Assembly (NCBI GenBank): GCA_030627155.1 | Contig: DAOUSP010000034.1 | Location: 1 to 9,794, forward strand | Reading direction: 5' to 3' | DNA from: Candidatus Aminicenantota bacterium | Lineage (GTDB): Bacteria; Acidobacteriota; Aminicenantia; Aminicenantales; Aminicenantaceae | DNA length: 9,794 nucleotides | In this document: positions 1-6,145 of the stretch, one piece after another | Numbering within the stretch: position 1 is the stretch's first letter | Layout of the letters: each line of letters begins with the position of its first letter | Notes under the pieces: model-generated | What the model was told of the DNA's origin: nothing | Database searches by the model: none | Seen by the model: the letters and a program-made list of their open reading frames with translations, nothing else | Made by a program: the position numbers and the translations under genes

Positions 1-951
1 GCAAAAACAGAGAAGATTAATTTTCCGGACTTCGTGGAAAAATACCTGGAAAATTACGCCAAAGTGAACAAGAGAAGTTGGAAGGATGATCAGTACAGAC
101 TACATAGATGCATCGAACACTTCGGAAACAGCTGTCTTGATGAGATCTCCCCTCTTGAGATTGAGAAATTCAAATTGTCTAAATTAAAAGAAGGTGTTAC
201 AAAATCCACTGTCAACCGCTATCTTGCAATTTTAAAGCGAATGTTCAATATCGCAATTGACTGGGGTTATTCAAAAGAAAATCCTGTAAATCGCATCAAA
301 TTCTATTCAGAGAAAGACAACCTGAAAGAAAGGATATTGACCGAGGAAGAAGAAATCCGACTTTTAGAAACATCCTCAGAGCATCTCAGGCCGATTTTAA
401 TTGTAGCCCTTAACACAGGCATGAGAAGAGGGGAAATACTTAACCTTAAGTGGAGCCAGATCGACCTTCAGGCAAAAGAGATAAGAGTTGAGAAAACTAA
501 AAGCGGAAAAACGAGGACAGTTGACATCAATTCACTTCTCCTTGAAGAACTTCAAGCCCTAAAAAACAAGAGCTCCAACAGTCAATACGTCTTTTTGAAT
601 CCAAAGACTGGAAAACCTTATGGAAAACTCCAGAGATCGTTTAAAAGCGCATGCAGAAGAGCCGGAATTGAAAATCTGAGATTTCACGACCTGAGGCATA
701 CATTTGCAAGCCGATTAGTGGAGAGGGGCGTGGACCTGATCCGGGTAAAAGAGCTTTTGGGCCACAGCACTGTAAAGGTTACGGAACGCTACACTCATTC
801 CAACCGCGAAGAAAGGAAAAAGGCGGTTGAGCTTCTGTGCAGAAAAAACGTAAAAATTGACAAAAATCTGGAAAACCTGTTACATATTTGTGACATGGAG
901 AAGGCCAAGAAGAAGTCCGTGATTGTATCTTCTTTGTTTTCTGTGAATTAA
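1..951 (+). CDS. Tyrosine recombinase / phage-type integrase (5' end outside window)
   Basis: Site-specific recombinase that would insert and excise the element at the adjacent tRNA site. The frame is open to base 1. A GTG exists at 34, but the residues before it (…INFPDF) continue the core-binding fold, so the true start and any arm-binding domain lie upstream. The core-binding (SAM-like) domain runs to about base 300, with the typical STVNRYLAILKRMFN helix. The catalytic domain then follows with all expected residues: Arg in TGMRRGE (codon 424), Lys in TKSGK (499), His and Arg in HDLRHT (685 and 694), His in LLGHS (763) and the nucleophile Tyr in ERYTHS (790). A tail of about 50 residues follows the Tyr. 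The gene looks intact and potentially active. It ends 13 bases before the tRNA-Val fragment, which marks its likely attachment site. Confidence 0.93.
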   Translation, partial: AKTEKINFPDFVEKYLENYAKVNKRSWKDDQYRLHRCIEHFGNSCLDEISPLEIEKFKLSKLKEGVTKSTVNRYLAILKRMFNIAIDWGYSKENPVNRIKFYSEKDNLKERILTEEEEIRLLETSSEHLRPILIVALNTGMRRGEILNLKWSQIDLQAKEIRVEKTKSGKTRTVDINSLLLEELQALKNKSSNSQYVFLNPKTGKPYGKLQRSFKSACRRAGIENLRFHDLRHTFASRLVERGVDLIRVKELLGHSTVKVTERYTHSNREERKKAVELLCRKNVKIDKNLENLLHICDMEKAKKKSVIVSSLFSVN

Positions 952-964
952 ATGAGAAGAAAAA

Positions 965-1024
965 CGGTAGAGTACCGGTCTTACAAGCCGGGTGTCACTG
1001 GTTCGAATCCAGTACCGCCCACCA
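965..1024 (+). other. attR-like site: 3' fragment of tRNA-Val(UAC)
   Basis: Sixty bases match the 3' three-quarters of a tRNA: the end of the D arm (GGTAGAG, 966-972), a five-pair anticodon stem (975-979 with 987-991) around a seven-base loop with anticodon TAC (982-984, valine), the T arm (997-1013, loop TTCGAAT), the 3' acceptor strand ACCGCCC (1014-1020), discriminator A and an encoded CCA (1022-1024). The required 5' acceptor strand (about GGGCGGT) and first half of the D arm are absent. In their place is A-rich sequence running into the integrase stop. It therefore cannot fold into a full tRNA and is best read as the duplicated att core left by integration. A decayed tRNA pseudogene is the alternative. 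Confidence 0.8.
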
Positions 1025-1079
1025 GATTCTCTTTGTTCAAAAAAATTCAACTTTATCCTCACGAAAAAGAGGTCTATCT

Positions 1080-1535
1080 ATGGGAAAGCTAATAGGAATT
1101 CTTGTGTCATTAACTTTACTTTTACCTAATCTCACATATGCTCAGGAAAAAGGCATTGGGTTCGGGGTTATTTTAGGAGAGCCCACCGGTGTGAGTTTCA
1201 AGGCATGGACAGGATACAAAACAGCCATCGATGGTGCAGCGGCCTGGTCTTTCGGCAATGAAAGTTCATGGCATTTCCATGCAGATTATCTCTTTCATAA
1301 CCGTAATTTCTTAAAAGCCAAAAAAGGCAATCTTCTAGTCTATTACGGCATAGGTGGTCGCATAAAAGGCGAGAAAAAGAGTAGAGTTGGAGTCCGTTTT
1401 CCCATTGGTTTTAGTTACTTATTTGAAAAAGCACCATTCGATATTTTCTTTGAGCTTGGCCCTTTACTGGATTTAGTCCCTAGTACAGAGTTTGGGATAA
1501 CTGGAGGCATTGGCATTAGATATTATTTCGAGTAA
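1080..1535 (+). CDS. Secreted small beta-barrel-like protein, possibly DUF3996/BAPKO_0422-like
   Basis: This 151-residue protein starts with a clear Sec signal peptide: Lys3, a Leu/Ile/Val core at residues 4-15, and a likely cut after Ala21 (LTYA/QE). The mature part is rich in alternating Gly and aromatic residues in short strands (FGVILGEPTG, VYYGIGGRI, VGVRFPIGFSY, FELGPLLDL, GIGIRYYF), as in a small eight-stranded outer-membrane barrel. The LGEPTGVSFKAW segment resembles what I recall of the DUF3996 (BAPKO_0422) family; that assignment is from memory. It ends in Glu rather than the terminal aromatic typical of BAM substrates. AGAGG at 1068-1072, seven bases before the ATG, fixes the start. 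It is the first chromosomal gene after the island junction. Its function is unknown; a structural or porin-like role is a guess. Confidence 0.75.
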   Translation: MGKLIGILVSLTLLLPNLTYAQEKGIGFGVILGEPTGVSFKAWTGYKTAIDGAAAWSFGNESSWHFHADYLFHNRNFLKAKKGNLLVYYGIGGRIKGEKKSRVGVRFPIGFSYLFEKAPFDIFFELGPLLDLVPSTEFGITGGIGIRYYFE

Positions 1536-1558
1536 TATTATAGTTTCTATATTATTAC
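1532..1558 (+). other. AT-rich hairpin spanning the stop codon of the barrel gene
   Basis: A 12-base arm (1532-1543) pairs with 1547-1558 around a three-base TTT loop, with a single T-T mismatch. It contains the TAA stop of the upstream gene. The stem is almost all A-T and no real U-tract follows, so it is at best a weak terminator or an mRNA 3'-end stabiliser. The rest of 1559-1610 shows nothing I can interpret. Confidence 0.3.
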
Positions 1559-1610
1559 TATTGTATTTCATCACAAAGACTAATGTTTTTCCCAGGATTA
1601 ATAGGGTATT

Positions 1611-1639
1611 TTGCTTAATAGGTAGTCATTTTGTATAAT
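1611..1639 (+). promoter_or_regulatory. Sigma70-type promoter for the REC-PAS-HD-GYP gene
   Basis: A perfect -10 box TATAAT (1634-1639) lies 17 bases after TTGCTT (1611-1616), which shares only the leading TTG with the -35 consensus. Transcription would begin near 1646, giving a leader of about 36 bases before the ATG at 1682. The prediction is from sequence only. Confidence 0.5.
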
Positions 1640-1681
1640 ATAAAATTGAAATCTTCCTTATAATTAGATTTCCATAAAAAA

Positions 1682-3055
1682 ATGGACAAGATTAAAATCC
1701 TGCTTGTAGAAGATGAAAGCATCGTTGCCCGGGACATTTGCAACATGCTTTTAGGGCTTGGCTATGATGTTTTGGATGTTGTCTCAAGTGCTTCGGAATC
1801 CATAAAAAAAACACGGGACCTGCGCCCTGATTTGGTCCTGATGGACATCATGTTGGAAGGGGATAAATCAGGTATTCAAGCTGCTTACTATATTTTTAAA
1901 CACCTTAACACTCCTGTGGTTTATCTTACGGCCTACACAGACGAAATTACTCTGCAAGAGGCGAAAAAATCTGAACCTTTTGGCTACCTCCTTAAACCTT
2001 TTGAGGAGAGAGATCTGCATGCGATCATAGAAACTTCTCTCTATAAGTTCCAGATGGAAATGAAGTTAAGGGAGAGAGAACGCTGGCTGTTCACTATATT
2101 GAAAAGCATTCGAGATGGAGTCATTGCCACAGATCCGTCTGGAATAATCACATTTATGAATCCTCTCGCTGAATCGCTAACAGGATGGACACAAGAAGAG
2201 GCAATAAAAAAACAACTGAATGACGTATTTTCTGTCATAGATAAAAGCACAAAAAAAAGATTCAACATTTGCATCGACAAAATTCTTAAAGATGTAAACT
2301 TTGAATTCCCTAATGACCTCCTCCTTGCGTCCCGAGATGGGAAAAAGACCCCTATTGAACCAAGGTTATCTTCCATAAGAGATGAGAACAATGCTGTCTC
2401 GGGTGTTGTCATTGCCTTTTCAGATATCACCGCCCGCAAAAAAGCTGAAAAGGAATTAATAGAAAGCTGGGAAGAACTATCAAATGCCATGAAGGGCGCC
2501 ATCCAGGCAATTGCCTTTACAATTGAAACACGTGACCCTTATACTGCCGGCCATCAACGCCGCGTGTCCAAATTAGCTGTAGCAATTGGACAAGAATTGG
2601 GCCTTTCAGATGACCAGATAGAGGGCCTTCGCTTAGCTGGGAACATTCATGATATAGGGAAAATTTATGTTCCTGCTGAAATCCTTAGTAAACCTGGCAA
2701 AATTTCAGATATAGAATTTGGCCTTATAAAAATACACTCTCAAGTTGGATACGACATTCTTAAAAATATCGATTTTCCATGGCCAATAGCAAAAACTGTT
2801 CTCCAGCATCAGGAGCGTTTAGATGGAAGTGGGTATCCTGCTGGATTAAAGGGTGATGATATTCTTCTTGAAGCGAAGATTTTAGGTGTTTCTGATGTGG
2901 TCGAAGCCATGGCTTCTTACAGGCCTTATCGTCCGGCCTTAAGTATTTCAGATGCTCTTGATGAAATTTCTAAAAATAGAGGCAAATTATACGACCCTAA
3001 AATTGTCGATGCCTGTTTGAAGCTATTTAAAGAAAAAGGATTTAAATTTGATTGA
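1682..3055 (+). CDS. Response regulator with PAS and HD-GYP domains (predicted c-di-GMP phosphodiesterase)
   Basis: Cytoplasmic signalling protein of 457 residues. The receiver domain (about 4-120) has acidic Glu10/Asp11, phospho-acceptor Asp55, Thr83 and Lys105. The PAS sensor domain (about 135-252) ends in the usual FSDITARKKAE linker. The HD-GYP domain (about 270-455) has the DPYTAGH motif (His291), the HD pair His323-Asp324 with Lys327, His352, His376 and the GYP signature at 384-386 within RLDGSGYP. HD-GYP enzymes hydrolyse cyclic-di-GMP, so phosphorylation by an unseen histidine kinase, plus the PAS signal, would tune c-di-GMP. The canonical HHE before GYP reads HQE here: Gln377 replaces a usual metal-binding His. 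No Shine-Dalgarno is obvious before ATG 1682, but the receiver domain starts at the right place. No partner kinase lies in the window. Confidence 0.93.
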   Translation: MDKIKILLVEDESIVARDICNMLLGLGYDVLDVVSSASESIKKTRDLRPDLVLMDIMLEGDKSGIQAAYYIFKHLNTPVVYLTAYTDEITLQEAKKSEPFGYLLKPFEERDLHAIIETSLYKFQMEMKLRERERWLFTILKSIRDGVIATDPSGIITFMNPLAESLTGWTQEEAIKKQLNDVFSVIDKSTKKRFNICIDKILKDVNFEFPNDLLLASRDGKKTPIEPRLSSIRDENNAVSGVVIAFSDITARKKAEKELIESWEELSNAMKGAIQAIAFTIETRDPYTAGHQRRVSKLAVAIGQELGLSDDQIEGLRLAGNIHDIGKIYVPAEILSKPGKISDIEFGLIKIHSQVGYDILKNIDFPWPIAKTVLQHQERLDGSGYPAGLKGDDILLEAKILGVSDVVEAMASYRPYRPALSISDALDEISKNRGKLYDPKIVDACLKLFKEKGFKFD

Positions 3056-3103
3056 TTCTTTTTATGGATCCGCCTTCTTCTTTTCCTATTGGGGATTCTT
3101 TAA

Positions 3104-3349
3104 TTGTTAAAGAAATATCGCATATCCTGGAGAAAAATAGAACTCGCTTGTTGGCTTGCTGCCTCAATAATCGCCTGTTTAGCAGGAATAGCAGCCTTTA
3201 TTTTTCTTTTTGTTCTCGACTTTAACATCTATTGGCTGATTCTCTCTCCTGTAATCTTCGCCGTGTACCAAGCTCCTGCCGCTTATCTCTTGTGGGTCTG
3301 GAAAAAAAAGAAAAAAGAGTTCCTTCACCGAAAAAAATCTATGAATTAG
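3104..3349 (+). CDS. Small two-helix inner-membrane protein, possible -1 frameshift gene
   Basis: I do not recognise this 81-residue protein. It starts at TTG 3104, eight bases after GGGGA (3091-3095), 48 bases past the HD-GYP stop. It has a basic N-terminus (LKKYRISWRK), a first hydrophobic helix at about 14-38, a second at about 43-66, then a KKKKK cluster. The positive-inside rule puts both ends in the cytoplasm. The frame stops at 3349, but the -1 frame stays open to 3450 and encodes plausible protein (KKIYELDLTEQRLRTISF). The run at 3304-3310 reads A AAA AAG exactly in phase, the dnaX-type slippery heptamer. Slipping there would give a 115-residue product ending at 3450. A sequencing error in the eight-A run or a recent frameshift mutation would look the same. 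Being short and non-ATG, the gene itself is moderately certain. Confidence 0.6.
   Translation: MLKKYRISWRKIELACWLAASIIACLAGIAAFIFLFVLDFNIYWLILSPVIFAVYQAPAAYLLWVWKKKKKEFLHRKKSMN
3304..3310 (+). promoter_or_regulatory. Candidate -1 ribosomal slippery heptamer A AAA AAG
   Basis: In the frame of the 3104 gene the codons are AAA (3305-3307) and AAG (3308-3310), preceded by A3304. This is the most efficient bacterial -1 slippery sequence type, known from dnaX. The only downstream helper seen is a weak five-pair stem, GTTCC 3319-3323 with GGAAC 3357-3361, around a 33-base loop. No strong upstream Shine-Dalgarno-like stimulator is seen. Function is unproven. Confidence 0.35.
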
Positions 3350-3462
3350 ACCTTACGGAACAAAGATTGCGAACTATTTCTTTCAATGAAAAATCCGCCA
3401 CCTTACATTTTGGAAAATCCGAAATAAAAACTATTGAGATAGAATATTAAAAAAGGTAAAAG

Positions 3463-3537
3463 CGCCCCCGACGGGATTTGAACCCGTGTTGCCGCCTTGA
3501 AAGGGCGATGTCCTAGACCAGGCTAGACGACAGGGGC
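3463..3537 (-). tRNA. tRNA-Glu(UUC)
   Basis: Read on the minus strand from 3537, the sequence folds as a full cloverleaf: seven-pair acceptor GCCCCTG with CGGGGGC (one T-G pair), D arm, anticodon stem TCGCC/GGCGG around CTTTCAA with anticodon TTC (glutamate), and T arm ACGGG/CCCGT with loop TTCAAAT. The discriminator is G at 3463 and no CCA is encoded, so a CCA-adding enzyme is needed. It lies seven bases after the tRNA-Lys gene and is probably processed from the same transcript. The 3' flank is T-rich on this strand. Confidence 0.95.
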
Positions 3538-3544
3538 ACAGATA

Positions 3545-3619
3545 TGGTGAGCCGTGCTGGACTCGAACCAGCGACACCCGGCTTAAAAGGCCGGTGCTCT
3601 CCCTCTGAGCTAACGGCCC
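3545..3619 (-). tRNA. tRNA-Lys(UUU)
   Basis: Read on the minus strand from 3619: acceptor GGGCCGT pairs with ACGGCTC, D arm GCTC/GAGC, anticodon stem CCGGC/GCCGG around CTTTTAA with anticodon TTT (lysine), and T arm GCTGG/CCAGC with loop TTCGAGT. The discriminator is A and CCA is encoded (3545-3547), unlike the neighbouring tRNA-Glu. It is the first gene of a two-tRNA transcript from the promoter at 3637-3665. Confidence 0.96.
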
Positions 3620-3636
3620 AAAAGAAAAGACGAATA

Positions 3637-3665
3637 TTAATAAATGAAATTTTGAAAAATGTCAA
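3637..3665 (-). promoter_or_regulatory. Promoter of the tRNA-Lys/tRNA-Glu pair
   Basis: On the minus strand a perfect -35 box TTGACA (3665-3660) is followed after 17 bases by TATTAA (3642-3637), four of six matching the -10 consensus. Transcription would start near 3630, about ten bases before tRNA-Lys. The -35 box starts three bases after the TGA of the lipoprotein gene, so the tRNAs can be expressed independently of gatCA. Confidence 0.65.
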
Positions 3666-3667
3666 TA

Positions 3668-4360
3668 TCAGGTTAAAGCTTCAATCTTTGTAATGATCCA
3701 TCTGCCTCGATGGTGAATATTTAAAGATTCATCCTTGAGGTTATATTTTCTCAAATAAAATTTATGATTTTTTATCTCACCTTCTTTATTCTTCACGGCA
3801 ACTTCAACTTCTTTATAATGAACATCACCTGTAAAATCTCTTATAGTAAGAAGTTCTCCAGCACCTAAAGAAAAAGTAGCAATTTCTTCTTCTCTGGCTG
3901 CTGCTGCTTTAGTTTCATTGTATTCTTTCTGTAAATTCTTATGCTTTTCGTAAATTTCATCATATCTTACCTGGAGTTCGTCCACCTTCTTTTGCATGGC
4001 TCTTTTTGCAGCACGAGTTCTTGCACTTTCCAACTCAAACTTCGCATCATCTAAGTCATCTCTTGCATCAAGGACAACACCTACTGATTCCTCTAACTTT
4101 TTCTTAAACTCTTTTTCTTTGGCATTCATTTCAGGTAATTTTGTTGGTTCAATAATTTCTTCGCTTACACTTATAATTTCCCAGCTTTCCTCATCAATTA
4201 AAACCGGTTCTAAAGCCATTGTAGACATTGTTGTAATATCATTTAAAGAAACAGCATCAAAATATCTTTTCAAAAGGGTTTTTTCAGGCTTTGAAAGACA
4301 GCTTTGAAACACAAAAATAATAAGGACTACACCTAAAATTGAAAGAATTTTCTTATTCAT
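3668..4360 (-). CDS. Predicted lipoprotein with long coiled coil, function unknown
   Basis: This 230-residue protein has a lipoprotein-type signal peptide: basic MNKK, hydrophobic residues 5-18, then QSC with Cys21 as the probable lipidated residue. Phe at -3 is a poor lipobox match. A region at about 22-75 (YFDAVSLNDITTMSTMA) may form a small fold. A highly charged Glu/Lys/Arg coiled coil spans about 79-160 (for example KKVDELQVRYDEIYEKHKNLQ), and a beta-rich C-terminal domain covers about 165-230. An excellent AAGGAGG (4371-4365) four bases from the ATG fixes the start. It lies 27 bases downstream of gatA on the same strand, so it is probably the third gene of that operon, though no functional tie to amidation is evident. 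It should be anchored in the inner or outer membrane. I do not recognise a named family. Confidence 0.82.
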   Translation of the reverse strand: MNKKILSILGVVLIIFVFQSCLSKPEKTLLKRYFDAVSLNDITTMSTMALEPVLIDEESWEIISVSEEIIEPTKLPEMNAKEKEFKKKLEESVGVVLDARDDLDDAKFELESARTRAAKRAMQKKVDELQVRYDEIYEKHKNLQKEYNETKAAAAREEEIATFSLGAGELLTIRDFTGDVHYKEVEVAVKNKEGEIKNHKFYLRKYNLKDESLNIHHRGRWIITKIEALT

Positions 4361-4387
4361 TCTTCCTCCTTCCTGTTAATTTTAATT

Positions 4388-5818
4388 TTACTTTCTAAAT
4401 TTTACCTTTTTTTCAATGGCAAAAGCAAGTTTAAATAACCGTGATTCTTGAAAAAAGTTTCCGATTATTTGTAAACCCATAGGCAAACCTTCTCTACTCC
4501 ATCCCACAGGCAATGAAAGAGCCGGAATCCCAGCAAGATTTGCAGATACGGTAAACTTGTCAGATAAATACATGGCAATTGGATCTTTCTTGGCGCCAAT
4601 CAAAAATGCAGGCTCAGGGGTAGTTGGGGTAAGGATATAGTCAACTTTATTAAAAGCTTCCATAAATTCTTGTGTAATAAGGCGCCTTGTCCTGGCGGCT
4701 TTCACATAATAGGCCTCATAATAACCAGAGCTTAGTGCAAATGTACCTAAAAGTATACGTCTTTTGACCTCTGGCCCAAGACCTTCTGTCCTGGTTTTTA
4801 CATACATTTCCTTAAGTGTTTGGGAATCGGTTTGTCTATACCCGTAGCGAACTCCATCATATCGTGCAAGGTTCGAACTTGCTTCTGAAGGAGCGATGAT
4901 ATAATAACAGGCAAGTGCATAGTCCCATGATGGAAAATCCATTTCATAAAGCTCTGCCCCCATTTGTTCCAATAACTTTAATGAGTGATAATACATTTCC
5001 TTAACGCCTTCGTCGACTCCTTCCAGCATATTCTCCTTCAAAAAGGCAATCTTAAGAGATTGTAATTTTTTCATCATCTCTTTTTGGTAATCAGGAATGG
5101 GTTCGCAGGAAGACGTGGAATCTTTCGCGTCAAAGCCTCCAATGATTTTCGTAAGGACAGCGCAATCTTCAACAGTTCTTGTTAAAGGCCCAATTTGGTC
5201 CAATGAAGACGCAAATGCAACAAGTCCATACCTTGACACCAATCCATAGGTGGGTTTTAACCCAACGAGACCACAAAGGGCAGCTGGCTGCCGGATAGAA
5301 CCTCCTGTATCTGAGCCAAGGGAAGCTGCAGCCATATTAGAGGCAACAGCAGCGGCTGATCCACCACTTGAGCCTCCTGGTACTTTCTCTAAGTCCCATG
5401 GGTTTTTTGTGGTGAAAAAAGCAGAGTTTTCAGTTGACGAGCCCATGGCGAACTCATCCATGTTGGTTTTTCCTATTATAATTGCATCTTCTTTTTCCAA
5501 CTTCTCCACTACTGTTGCATTATAGGGGGCAATAAAATTCTGAAGAATCCGGGAGGCACATGTCGTCCGAACTCCCTTTGTGAGCAAGTTGTCTTTTAAG
5601 GCCAGAGGGATTCCTGCCAGAATGCCTCTCTCTTTTTTTTGATCGATTTTCTTTGCCTTCTCTAAGGCAAGGTCTCCTAAAACAGTTATATAGGCAGATA
5701 TTTTTCTATCTTTTTCTTCTATCTCTTTCAAATAATCAGTCACAACCTCTTCAGCTTTGATTTTTCTTGTCTCCAGTAAAGAACAAAGCTCAGAAAGCGT
5801 AAACGATGTTAAACTCAT
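4388..5818 (-). CDS. gatA: Glutamyl-tRNA(Gln)/aspartyl-tRNA(Asn) amidotransferase subunit A
   Basis: GatA is the glutaminase/amidase subunit of GatCAB. It releases ammonia from glutamine, which GatB uses to convert Glu-tRNA(Gln) to Gln-tRNA(Gln), and Asp-tRNA(Asn) to Asn-tRNA(Asn) where needed. The 476 residues match the usual family length. The amidase-signature triad is complete: Lys75 in LALKDN, cis-Ser150 in PGGSSGGSAAAVA and Ser174 in DTGGSIRQPA, each offset by four from the S. aureus enzyme. MGLQIIGNFFQE is at the expected C-terminal place. Its ATG overlaps the gatC stop by four bases (ATGA), which indicates translational coupling. gatB is absent from the window and must lie elsewhere. 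Presence of the complex implies that the organism makes Gln-tRNA (and perhaps Asn-tRNA) indirectly, at least in part. Confidence 0.98.
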   Translation of the reverse strand: MSLTSFTLSELCSLLETRKIKAEEVVTDYLKEIEEKDRKISAYITVLGDLALEKAKKIDQKKERGILAGIPLALKDNLLTKGVRTTCASRILQNFIAPYNATVVEKLEKEDAIIIGKTNMDEFAMGSSTENSAFFTTKNPWDLEKVPGGSSGGSAAAVASNMAAASLGSDTGGSIRQPAALCGLVGLKPTYGLVSRYGLVAFASSLDQIGPLTRTVEDCAVLTKIIGGFDAKDSTSSCEPIPDYQKEMMKKLQSLKIAFLKENMLEGVDEGVKEMYYHSLKLLEQMGAELYEMDFPSWDYALACYYIIAPSEASSNLARYDGVRYGYRQTDSQTLKEMYVKTRTEGLGPEVKRRILLGTFALSSGYYEAYYVKAARTRRLITQEFMEAFNKVDYILTPTTPEPAFLIGAKKDPIAMYLSDKFTVSANLAGIPALSLPVGWSREGLPMGLQIIGNFFQESRLFKLAFAIEKKVKFRK

Positions 5819-6108
5819 TTTTCTTCAATAACCTTTGGCACCTTAATAAACTTGTGTGCTTTTTCTGGGGCGTTGGTCAAAACATCCTCTTCTAATAAAG
5901 ACGGCTGGACATCATCCTTTCGGAAAGGGGCAGAAAAAGACACTGTGGAATAGACTTCTCCTCCAGACGCATTGATATCTAATTCTTCTAATCGGTTCAC
6001 CCATTCAACAATTTTTTTCAGTTGGGGAGCAATTTGATTTTTCTCTTCTTCTGTCAATTGCAGATGTGCTAAAGCACAGACATAATCGATATCAATCTTC
6101 GGTTTCAT
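5815..6108 (-). CDS. gatC: Glutamyl-tRNA(Gln)/aspartyl-tRNA(Asn) amidotransferase subunit C
   Basis: GatC is the small subunit that wraps around and stabilises the GatA-GatB interface. The 97 residues are the normal size. The N-terminus shows the family pattern (IDYVCALAHLQLTEEE), followed by a helix ending in LEELD and the C-terminal segment (FRKDDVQPSL, VLTNAPEKAHKFIKVPKVIEE) that contacts GatA. The conserved region begins only a few residues after Met1, so ATG 6108 is the only sensible start. No Shine-Dalgarno precedes it and a strong promoter sits only eight bases upstream, so the mRNA may be leaderless. It is the first gene of gatC-gatA-lipoprotein and is transcribed divergently from the hydrogenase operon. 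Confidence 0.96.
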   Translation of the reverse strand: MKPKIDIDYVCALAHLQLTEEEKNQIAPQLKKIVEWVNRLEELDINASGGEVYSTVSFSAPFRKDDVQPSLLEEDVLTNAPEKAHKFIKVPKVIEEK

Positions 6109-6116
6109 TTGCTTGA

Positions 6117-6145
6117 ATTATATGGAAATGACTATAAAAAATCAA
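6117..6145 (-). promoter_or_regulatory. Promoter of gatC-gatA, probably giving a leaderless mRNA
   Basis: On the minus strand TTGATT (6145-6140) and a perfect TATAAT (6122-6117) are separated by exactly 17 bases. Only eight bases (TCAAGCAA) separate the -10 box from the gatC ATG, so the predicted start of transcription falls at or within about two bases of that ATG. Confidence 0.65.

Larger units (their letters stand above)
1..1024. mobile_element. Right-hand end of a tRNA-integrated element (island or prophage)
   Basis: An integrase gene reads towards, and stops 13 bases before, a 3' fragment of a tRNA-Val gene. Integrases of this family commonly target the 3' part of tRNA genes and regenerate an intact tRNA at one end, leaving a 3' copy at the other. 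Because the fragment here is in plus orientation and lacks its 5' half, the intact tRNA-Val and the rest of the element should lie to the left, outside the window. Only the integrase cargo is visible, so whether this is a prophage, an integrative conjugative element or a decayed island cannot be told. The right boundary is taken as the end of the tRNA 3' sequence. Confidence 0.62.

Noticed and set aside
965..1024. Functional tRNA-Val gene
   Set aside because: The 5' acceptor strand and first half of the D arm are missing, so no complete cloverleaf can form.
880..1062. Minus-strand reading frame containing GGRYWIRTSDTRLVRPVLY
   Set aside because: This is the well-known spurious peptide produced by translating the antisense of a tRNA gene; it covers the tRNA-Val fragment.
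1532..1558. Rho-independent terminator
   Set aside because: The stem is nearly all A-T with a mismatch and no U-tract follows; kept only as a low-confidence hairpin.
2041..2502. 153-residue minus-strand frame inside the response regulator gene
   Set aside because: It is antisense to the PAS region of a clear gene and shows no domain or start signal.
3064..3222. Short frame from ATG 3064
   Set aside because: It gives a roughly 50-residue protein without sensible composition and overlaps the clearly hydrophobic coding frame from 3104.
3232..3450. Independent 72-residue protein starting at ATG 3232
   Set aside because: Its first part merely shadows the second membrane helix of the 3104 gene in another frame. 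Only the part after about 3310 looks like real protein, which is better explained by a frameshift.
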